From the NCBI GenBank assembly GCA_900544395.1, contig UQVC01000024.1, positions 1 to 36,211 of the forward strand: 36,211 bases of DNA. The letters run 5' to 3'. This stretch comes from an uncultured Ruminococcus sp. Its GTDB lineage: Bacteria > Bacillota > Clostridia > Lachnospirales > Lachnospiraceae. The notes below the pieces were generated by a model. The model was not told the origin of the DNA. It did not search any database and saw only the letters and a program-made list of their open reading frames with translations. Of this stretch, positions 25,318-31,198 are shown piece by piece. The translations under genes and the position numbers were made by a program. Numbering within the stretch: position 1 is the stretch's first letter; each line of letters begins with the position of its first letter.

Positions 25318-26283
25318 ATGAAAATTACAGCAGGACTTGGAAGTGTGGACGATTATCCGCTTTTTGCAGAGGCAGGAGCGGATGAATGTTTTTGTGGGTA
25401 TGTACCGTTTTCCTGGGCAGAAAAATACGGGATTTTAAATCCGCTGAACAGAAGAGAAGTGCGGGCTTATAATGTTCAGATCGGTTCCTATGAAGAATTG
25501 AAGATTTTAGGCAGTATGAGACAAGAATATCAAATGCCGGTTGCACTTACATTCAATGCGCTGTCGTATACGCCGGAACAATATCCGGTTGTGGGAGAAA
25601 TCATGGAACAGTGCTGCCGGGCAGGATTTGATACGATGATTGTGGCAGATCCGGCTTTGATGGTGTATGTCCGGCAGCAGGGCCTGCCATGTCAGATTCA
25701 TTTGAGCGGCGAGTTTGGTGAGGTCAACAGCCAGATGACAGAGTTTTTAGAGGAAATGAAGATCCGCCGGGTCATCTTTCACCGGAAGAATACGACAGAA
25801 GAGATGAAGTCCTGCATTTCCCATTTAAAACAGAACATCGAATATGAAGCATTTGTGCTAAATGAACAGTGCCATTTCAGCGGGGCGTTTTGTAATTCCC
25901 TGCATTGCGACGAACTGGGACATCTCTGTCAGACCCCATATCGGCTGGGGCCGATCAGACAGAAAGAGTCCCGGGAGTTGGAAGCAATGCTGCAAAAGTT
26001 ACGAACAGTGGAACAGGCAGAACCGGGGCTAGATGTGGAAAACTTTCTGACAGGAGTGAGCGGGTGTGGATTGTGCGCGCTGTTTGAATTGCGGGAGAGC
26101 AAAATTACGCATCTGAAGGTAGTCGGAAGAGGAAACCATACAGAGTCCATGCTGCAGGATATCAGGCAGGTAAAGAGAGCGCTGGAAATGTTAGAAACTG
26201 CAGGAACAAAAGAAGAGTTTCAAAAGCAGATGAAAGCAGAAGTGTTTCCCGGCGGATGCAGCGGAAACTGCTATTATCGCTAG
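25318..26283 (+). CDS. U32 peptidase-family-like protein with a Cys cluster
   Basis: This 321-residue protein resembles the U32 family: an N-terminal barrel beginning KITAGLGSVDDYPLFAEAGADE, the conserved region HLSGEFGEVNSQMTEF, an IFHRKNTTEEM segment where family members have a REL motif, and four cysteines (Cys185, Cys192, Cys197, Cys204) in the place where TrhP, UbiU and UbiV hold a 4Fe-4S cluster. Additional cysteines occur at 24, 26, in GVSGCGLCALFEL and in the final GGCSGNCYYR. Despite the family name, studied members are mostly prephenate-dependent RNA or quinone hydroxylases, so peptidase activity should not be assumed. AGGAAC and AAAGG precede ATG. Its stop codon shares bases with the stop of the convergent ArAE gene. 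Confidence 0.7.
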   Translation: MKITAGLGSVDDYPLFAEAGADECFCGYVPFSWAEKYGILNPLNRREVRAYNVQIGSYEELKILGSMRQEYQMPVALTFNALSYTPEQYPVVGEIMEQCCRAGFDTMIVADPALMVYVRQQGLPCQIHLSGEFGEVNSQMTEFLEEMKIRRVIFHRKNTTEEMKSCISHLKQNIEYEAFVLNEQCHFSGAFCNSLHCDELGHLCQTPYRLGPIRQKESRELEAMLQKLRTVEQAEPGLDVENFLTGVSGCGLCALFELRESKITHLKVVGRGNHTESMLQDIRQVKRALEMLETAGTKEEFQKQMKAEVFPGGCSGNCYYR

Positions 26284-27293
26284 CAGTTTCCAGGTGTATC
26301 TGTGTTCCAGAAGCGGGAGATTTCTTCCGGAGTCAGGGTTTCAATAAAACGTTTTTTGATGGTGATCAATTCTTCCAGATCATAAAGAATCCGGTAAAGG
26401 ACTGCCCGGTTTTCAAACTCGGCCCTTGTGGAGGGAAGAGGTTCTTTCTGCATGGAGGTCTGTATGCATGAGAGCTGTTGCATGAGCTCTTTCGTATTGT
26501 TTGATTCGTGAAATTTCACACTGATATCGCGGATGAAACGGGAAATGGTATGTGCCTGTGAGGGAACACCGTGAAGAAGCCGTATGTTCTGACAGAGTTT
26601 TTCGACTACTGCTTTTTGATGCTTCCGCATTTCAACATATTTGACAAAATACTGTTCATCAGAGAGAAGCGTGTTTCCGCGGTTTTCCCAGGCTTCTTTT
26701 TCCAGTTTCTCCAAAATCAGATCTAGTGGGGAAAGATCAAAAAAGGTACATGCAAGCTGCTTATCCATCACAAGATCCTGGGCGATCCGATGGAAGGTTT
26801 CTCGGAAGATCTGTTCAGATCTTGCCTGTGCCTGGCGGATTCTGGCGGAATTTCCAGGCATATACAGATTCATCAGAATGCCGCAGGCTGTTCCAATCAG
26901 AAGCAGAAGCAGTTCGTTGAGCAGAAGACTGGGGTGTGCAGACTGTGCGGTGAACAGATGCAGCACCAGCACCGTGTTCGAAACCAGTGTGTTTTGCAGA
27001 GAAAATAATTCACAGATTGCAGCGAACAGGACCAGATAGATAAAAATGGAGAAAATCCGGTATCCCATCAGAGAAAATACAGTCAGCGCCACAGCCATGG
27101 CAGGAAAGAATGACAGAATACGTTTTACAACAAGAGAAAACGTTTCCCGTCTGGTATTCTGTAAACTTAAGATGGCAATGATACCTGCGGAAGTCGGAGT
27201 GGCAAGGCGCAGCATCATGGCAAGAAAAGAACCTGCGGATGCGGCAGCTGCAATTTTAAAAATGCGTAAAAAAATTCGTTGTGTTTGATTCAT
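26280..27293 (-). CDS. Aromatic acid exporter (ArAE_1) family membrane protein
   Basis: This 337-residue protein has an N-terminal membrane domain of about five or six helices within the first 150 residues (IAAAASAGSFLAMMLRLATP, AVALTVFSLMG, LLLLLIGTACGILMNLYMPG) and a C-terminal cytoplasmic helical domain of about 180 residues, the layout of Gram-positive ArAE_1 (FUSC-like) proteins. The family is named after exporters of aromatic acids, but most members have no tested substrate. Its placement beside a tryptophan decarboxylase and LysR module makes an aromatic metabolite a reasonable guess. TAGGAG lies ten bases before ATG and a good promoter is present. It converges with the U32-like gene; both stop codons fall within one CTAG with no terminator between them. 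Confidence 0.82.
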   Translation of the reverse strand: MNQTQRIFLRIFKIAAAASAGSFLAMMLRLATPTSAGIIAILSLQNTRRETFSLVVKRILSFFPAMAVALTVFSLMGYRIFSIFIYLVLFAAICELFSLQNTLVSNTVLVLHLFTAQSAHPSLLLNELLLLLIGTACGILMNLYMPGNSARIRQAQARSEQIFRETFHRIAQDLVMDKQLACTFFDLSPLDLILEKLEKEAWENRGNTLLSDEQYFVKYVEMRKHQKAVVEKLCQNIRLLHGVPSQAHTISRFIRDISVKFHESNNTKELMQQLSCIQTSMQKEPLPSTRAEFENRAVLYRILYDLEELITIKKRFIETLTPEEISRFWNTDTPGNC

Positions 27294-27332
27294 AAATGCA
27301 ATTCTCCTAAGTTGTATGATAATGAGGGATTT

Positions 27333-27361
27333 ATTTTAGCATACACCGGAAGAGTAGTAAA
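27333..27361 (-). promoter_or_regulatory. Promoter of the ArAE gene
   Basis: On the minus strand TTTACT (27356-27361), a 17-base spacer and TAAAAT (27333-27338) preceded by TGC form an extended -10 promoter about 40 bases upstream of the start codon. It diverges from the bioY promoter. Confidence 0.6.
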
Positions 27362-27374
27362 TAATCAAAAATAA

Positions 27375-27403
27375 TGTTAACCAGTAAAAATACTAGGTTG
27401 ACA
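27375..27403 (+). promoter_or_regulatory. BirA (biotin repressor) operator
   Basis: TGTTAACC (27375-27382), 13 bases, GGTTGACA (27396-27403) is an inverted repeat with one mismatch that fits the known Firmicutes BirA operator. The right half covers the -35 of the bioY promoter, so biotinyl-AMP-loaded BirA would block polymerase when biotin is plentiful. Confidence 0.85.
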
Positions 27404-27426
27404 ATAAAAGAGGCATTTTGTATACT
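27398..27426 (+). promoter_or_regulatory. bioY promoter
   Basis: A consensus TTGACA (27398-27403), a 17-base spacer and TATACT (27421-27426). The -35 lies within the BirA operator. Transcription would start near 27433, about 27 bases before the start codon. Confidence 0.88.
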
Positions 27427-27459
27427 GGAGCAAGAGTGAAAAGAAGGAGAAGTATATCT

Positions 27460-28005
27460 ATGGAAACAAAAGCAAAATTTCTGACAACAAAACAAATGAC
27501 ACTGATTGCGCTGATGACGGCGCTGACTTGCATTTTAGGTCCACTTAGCCTCCCGCTTCCATTTAGTCCGGTTCCTATTTCTTTTACAAACCTGGTCTTA
27601 TATTTTTCTATTTTTGTGCTTGGAACAAAATTTAGTATGATCAGTTATGTGATTTATCTCTTGATCGGACTGGTTGGACTTCCGGTTTTTTCCGGATTCA
27701 GCGGCGGACCTGCAAAGGTGGCAGGGCCAACAGGCGGTTATCTGGTTGGATTTCTGTTTCTGACCTTGATCGCAGGACTTTTTGTAGAACATTTTCAGGG
27801 AAAATTATCGTTTGCCATTCTTGGAATGATACTTGGAACGGCAGTATGTTATATGTTTGGTACAATCTGGCTGTCCATACAGTTACACATCGGATTTGTG
27901 GCAGGACTTGGAGTCGGCGTGTTTCCATATATTCCGGGAGATCTGGTCAAGATTGCAATTGCCTGTATGATTGGGCCGAAGATCAGACGTGCTGTTGTAA
28001 GATAA
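27460..28005 (+). CDS. bioY: Biotin transporter BioY (ECF substrate-binding component)
   Basis: This 181-residue membrane protein is the S-component that captures biotin and works with a shared ECF energy-coupling module encoded elsewhere. About six hydrophobic segments are present. Family signatures include LTCILGPLSLPLPFSPVPIS near the N-terminus, the Gly-rich loop FSGFSGGPAKVAGPTGGYLV and the C-terminal FPYIPGDLVKI. The frame is open from 27418, but that ATG overlaps the transcription start; the ATG at 27460 follows AAGGAG at a suitable distance and gives the usual BioY length. The gene stands alone behind a textbook BirA-controlled promoter, implying that the organism scavenges biotin. 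Confidence 0.95.
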   Translation: METKAKFLTTKQMTLIALMTALTCILGPLSLPLPFSPVPISFTNLVLYFSIFVLGTKFSMISYVIYLLIGLVGLPVFSGFSGGPAKVAGPTGGYLVGFLFLTLIAGLFVEHFQGKLSFAILGMILGTAVCYMFGTIWLSIQLHIGFVAGLGVGVFPYIPGDLVKIAIACMIGPKIRRAVVR

Positions 28006-28024
28006 GGGGATAGAATCCTCAATT

Positions 28025-28054
28025 TTGGGCAAAATAGAAAATATATCTTATAAT
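28025..28054 (+). promoter_or_regulatory. Putative promoter of the ferritin-like gene
   Basis: TTGGGC (28025-28030), 18 bases, then a perfect TATAAT (28049-28054). No terminator was seen between bioY and this promoter, so read-through is possible. Confidence 0.5.
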
Positions 28055-28078
28055 TTTGTCAGAAAGTGGGGAGAAACT

Positions 28079-28510
28079 ATGGACAAACAAACCGTGTGTT
28101 TATTAAGAGAATGCAGCAGTGGATGCAAGATGGCGATCAACAGCCTGGATCAGGTGCGGGATTTTGTGAAAGAGGAAAAAATGCATCAGCTGTTGAATAC
28201 CTACAATAAGAAACACAAAGCGCTGGAAGAGGAAATCGGAAAGCAGCTGGAAAAAAATGGGGAACAAGAGATGGAACCGAAGTCAACTGCAACAGTATTT
28301 TCCAGGATCACGACGGAGATGAAACTGATGCTTCATGATGACAGTTCTCAGATTGCCAAACTTCTGATGGATGGCTGCAATATGGGAATCCAGTCCATTG
28401 GGAAATTTCTCAATCAGTATGAGCAGGCATCTGCAGAAAGTCGTTCTCTTGCGAAAAAGCTGATCCATATGGAGGAACAGCTGATGAAAGAATTAAAGGC
28501 ATTTTTGTAA
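28079..28510 (+). CDS. Ferritin-like helical protein (DUF2383-type)
   Basis: This 143-residue, fully helical protein begins MDKQTVCLLRECSSGCKMAI and resembles the DUF2383/PA2169 ferritin-like family common in Lachnospiraceae, with acidic and His residues spaced along the helices (for example Lys-His-Lys-Ala-Leu-Glu-Glu-Glu). It may bind metal or act in stress protection, but the function of this family is not established. The frame extends to 28025, which overlaps the promoter; the ATG at 28079 is preceded by GGGGAG at six bases and was chosen. It is a single gene with its own promoter and terminator. Confidence 0.65.
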   Translation: MDKQTVCLLRECSSGCKMAINSLDQVRDFVKEEKMHQLLNTYNKKHKALEEEIGKQLEKNGEQEMEPKSTATVFSRITTEMKLMLHDDSSQIAKLLMDGCNMGIQSIGKFLNQYEQASAESRSLAKKLIHMEEQLMKELKAFL

Positions 28511-28547
28511 AACATAACAAATAGTTAAAAAACTGACAGTAAAAGTT

Positions 28548-28576
28548 AACTCTCCGTCCATTGGAGAGTTTTCTTT
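28548..28576 (+). terminator. Terminator of the ferritin-like gene
   Basis: AACTCTCC (28548-28555) and GGAGAGTT (28563-28570) form a perfect stem with a seven-base loop, followed by TTCTTTTC. The downstream arm overlaps the promoter of the next gene. Confidence 0.8.
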
Positions 28577-28589
28577 TCTTTGATACAAT
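28561..28589 (+). promoter_or_regulatory. Promoter of the XRE regulator gene
   Basis: TTGGAG (28561-28566), 17 bases, TACAAT (28584-28589) preceded by TGA, an extended -10. The -35 is part of the terminator hairpin of the previous gene. Transcription would begin about 30 bases before the start codon. Confidence 0.55.
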
Positions 28590-28628
28590 AAAAGCAGCAA
28601 AAGATCAGAGAAAAGCGAGGTGCCATGG

Positions 28629-29723
28629 ATGGAATTGAAAATTGGAAAACGAATTCAGGAGCTGAGAAGAGAAAAAGGGCTGACACAGGAGCAGGTGGCA
28701 GGAGCGCTGAACATTTCGGCAGCTGCAGTGTCTAAATGGGAGACAGACACGACATATCCGGATATTACGATTTTAAGCCCTCTTGCCAGAGTGCTTGGCG
28801 TCAGTGTGGATGTGCTTTTGGACTTTCAGGAACGAATGACAGAAGAAGAGTGTATGAAACGAATGGAACAGGCGGATGCCTTGTTTGCAAAACGCAAGTG
28901 GGAAGAAGGCTGTCAGTATTGCGAAAAGCTCCTTCAGGAGTTTCCAACTGATCTGTTTTTGAAATTTCGGGTGGCTTCCACATATATGCAGTATGCAGGA
29001 GCAAGTTTTCAGGAAGATCTGGTGAAGCAGCAGATGGAGCGAAGTATTGTGTTGTTTGAAGAGAGCACGGCAAGTGAAAAGAAAGAAATTTCAGAGGCAG
29101 CCTGGTATGTTCTGTCCGGATTATACTGTATGAATGAGGAATATGAAAAAGGTCTGGAGGCAGTGGAGAAGCTGCCACAGCCGGATTTTGATGCGAGAAG
29201 CATGAAATCCAGCATTTTGTATCAGATGGGAAAACTGGAAGAATCCGAAAAACTGACACAGCGCTGTCTGTATGAAGAAATCCGGGATGCAGGGCTGTCG
29301 CTGATCAGTCTTGCAAAGATTGCGGGAAAAGAAGAGGATTACGAAAAAGTCTTTCAATTTCTGGATACGGCACAGGCATTGGAAACGCTGTTTGAGAAAG
29401 GGGCGTCCGGCGGGACAAATGCCATGATCCTGCAGATGAGAGTGGATATTCTGGTAAAGCAGGGGGAGAAAGAGAAGGCGCTTGCGGAGATGGAGCAGCT
29501 GGTGGATTCCTATATCAAACTGGCAGAGAATGAAAAAGGAGAAGTTCCGGTTTATTTTGACAAGCTGGAATGGACAGAAGGCACTTCCTTAAAAAAAGAA
29601 TATCTGTTGGAAAATCTGCTGTGGATCCTGGAAACAGAAGAGGCGTATGCCGGGCTGAGGGAAGAAGAGGCATACCGGAACATGGTAAGGAAGATTCAAA
29701 CAATGTTAGGAAAAGGGGAATAA
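28629..29723 (+). CDS. XRE-family regulator with helical-repeat C-terminus
   Basis: This 364-residue protein has an N-terminal Cro/C1-type helix-turn-helix (about residues 3-60; GKRIQELRREKGLTQEQVAG and AAAVSKWETDTTYPDI) followed by about 300 residues of helices spaced like tetratricopeptide repeats. Such proteins often sense peptides or protein partners through the repeat domain. A GTG at 28620 and an out-of-frame ATG at 28625 lie just upstream; the ATG at 28629 has GAGG eight bases before it and gives the normal HTH start. It is transcribed alone, with a promoter and a bidirectional terminator. Its target is unknown; no nearby gene is obviously controlled by it. Confidence 0.88.
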   Translation: MELKIGKRIQELRREKGLTQEQVAGALNISAAAVSKWETDTTYPDITILSPLARVLGVSVDVLLDFQERMTEEECMKRMEQADALFAKRKWEEGCQYCEKLLQEFPTDLFLKFRVASTYMQYAGASFQEDLVKQQMERSIVLFEESTASEKKEISEAAWYVLSGLYCMNEEYEKGLEAVEKLPQPDFDARSMKSSILYQMGKLEESEKLTQRCLYEEIRDAGLSLISLAKIAGKEEDYEKVFQFLDTAQALETLFEKGASGGTNAMILQMRVDILVKQGEKEKALAEMEQLVDSYIKLAENEKGEVPVYFDKLEWTEGTSLKKEYLLENLLWILETEEAYAGLREEEAYRNMVRKIQTMLGKGE

Positions 29724-29727
29724 AAAT

Positions 29728-29770
29728 CGTCCCGCAAACGTCTGAAAAGGCCTTTGCGGGACGGTGTTTT
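29728..29770. terminator. Bidirectional terminator, XRE gene and minus-strand operon
   Basis: CGTCCCGCAAA (29728-29738) and TTTGCGGGACG (29753-29763) form a perfect 11-bp stem with a 14-base loop, flanked by GTGTTTTTA on one strand and ATTTTTATT on the other. Confidence 0.9.
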
Positions 29771-30819
29771 TATTTGATCTCGGCTCTTGCAGCTGCATCT
29801 TTATAATATTTGAAGTCTGTAAAGATTTCTTCTTTATAAGGATTCTTTTTCTTCTTTCTTGCAGTTCTGATAATGTAGATCAGTGCAGCAATGTTTACGA
29901 CCAGCGCCAGAAGACTGATGATCGTCATCATGGTTGGATCTGCATTGGCATTTCCGCCGGCTGTGATTCCATTTAAGGTACCGTCAGCATACAGCTTTGG
30001 AAGTGTCGCCCATGGGAACACCTGGGTTCCATCTGCGAACGTCTCCTGGAAGAGCGGGAATACCTGGGCAAACATACACCAGATACAGAGTGTGTTGGCG
30101 CGGTTCATGATCCATCCGCCTTTGTTCCAGAGAAGCGCGGCAATCGTCGGTGCAAGCAGAAGCGCAACTCCGCAGAACCAGGAGTGGGTCGGCAGACAGT
30201 TGTAAGTGTAGGCAAAATTCCATACGTCATAAACCAGAATGTATACCCAGATCATATCCGGCCAGATCATATCTTTTTTGTCTTTGGATGCGTAGACTGC
30301 CCACCATCCGGTCATACATAAAATATTGATGATTCCGGCAATTCCGTTAAATACGTTATGCCATCCGCCGTACAGCCAGACATCCTCTGAGGACAGCCAC
30401 CAGGAATACCATCCGTTGATGGCAGATTCAAAGTCGCTGGCAACCGCGATTAGGATGTTGATGGCAACGATGGCAAATGGATAGGCTTTGAACCAGTGTG
30501 CTTTTCCGATTCCCCATTCGTATTTGATCATCATAAATCCGATACATCCGGCCAGGGCGGCGTAGAGCTTCGCATAGTGGAACCAGCCGTTCATATACAG
30601 GTAAGTCTGGTTATTGAGCGCCCAGGAGGCTCCTGTTTTGGCTCCGATGGCAATGGCGACAAAATAGACGGTTAAAATGGCCGGGATGACAAAAAACATC
30701 AGGATTCCGCCGGCTTTGGTCCGTCTGGCAACTTCGTTTAATAAAATCAGTGCAGCGAGTACGCCAAGCATGGCGATCCACTGTGGCAGGGCATTTTCCC
30801 CGTAAACATGAAATAACAT
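29770..30819 (-). CDS. Multi-pass membrane protein, probably DUF5692
   Basis: This 349-residue integral membrane protein has eight or more hydrophobic segments rich in Trp and Tyr (for example WIAMLGVLAALILLNEVARR, ILMFFVIPAILTVYFVAIAI, IWVYILVYDVWNFAYTYNC). The C-terminus is basic (RTARKKKKNPYK), placing it in the cytoplasm. I believe it belongs to DUF5692, whose function is unknown. AGAGGA lies near the ATG, 23 bases after hypA, and it is the last gene of the hypB-oxidoreductase-hypA operon. A role as membrane partner of the oxidoreductase, or as a nickel or electron carrier protein, is speculation. No heme-binding His pairs are obvious. Confidence 0.7.
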   Translation of the reverse strand: MLFHVYGENALPQWIAMLGVLAALILLNEVARRTKAGGILMFFVIPAILTVYFVAIAIGAKTGASWALNNQTYLYMNGWFHYAKLYAALAGCIGFMMIKYEWGIGKAHWFKAYPFAIVAINILIAVASDFESAINGWYSWWLSSEDVWLYGGWHNVFNGIAGIINILCMTGWWAVYASKDKKDMIWPDMIWVYILVYDVWNFAYTYNCLPTHSWFCGVALLLAPTIAALLWNKGGWIMNRANTLCIWCMFAQVFPLFQETFADGTQVFPWATLPKLYADGTLNGITAGGNANADPTMMTIISLLALVVNIAALIYIIRTARKKKKNPYKEEIFTDFKYYKDAAARAEIK

Positions 30820-30842
30820 TGTATTTTCCTCTTTTCATTCCT

Positions 30843-31187
30843 TTATTGTGCTTCAATTTCCTTGATATTGCATTCGTCCCCGCATACAAGATAGGTGTTC
30901 CAGCTTTTGCAGTGCGGGCACTGCCTGCCAAACTCTACAGTAGGGTAAGTCTGGCGGCAGTCCTCGCAGTAAGTGGAGGCAGGAAGCATTTCAATTTTGA
31001 GTTCTGAATGCTCGATCAGTGGAAATTTTTTGCGGTAGTATTTCCAGCAGTCTGTCAGGTAATCGGGGACGATCGTGCTGACTTCCCCGATTTCCAGAGT
31101 GACAGAACCGATTTCAGTTAAATGGTTTTCAACAGCAACGTGTTGAAGTGTTTTTGTGATATGGACAATAATTCCTAACTCATGCAT
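30843..31187 (-). CDS. hypA: HypA nickel-insertion chaperone
   Basis: This 114-residue protein begins with the nickel-binding MHE triad (MHELGI) and has the zinc-site pairs Cys74/Cys77 (CEDC) and Cys90/Cys93 (CPHC), the standard HypA/HybF layout. HypA receives nickel and, with HypB, delivers it to NiFe hydrogenases, and in some bacteria to other nickel enzymes. It starts 11 bases after the oxidoreductase stop, in the same minus-strand operon as hypB. No hydrogenase structural gene or hypCDEF is visible in the window. Confidence 0.93.
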   Translation of the reverse strand: MHELGIIVHITKTLQHVAVENHLTEIGSVTLEIGEVSTIVPDYLTDCWKYYRKKFPLIEHSELKIEMLPASTYCEDCRQTYPTVEFGRQCPHCKSWNTYLVCGDECNIKEIEAQ

Positions 31188-31198
31188 GATCGATTCCT

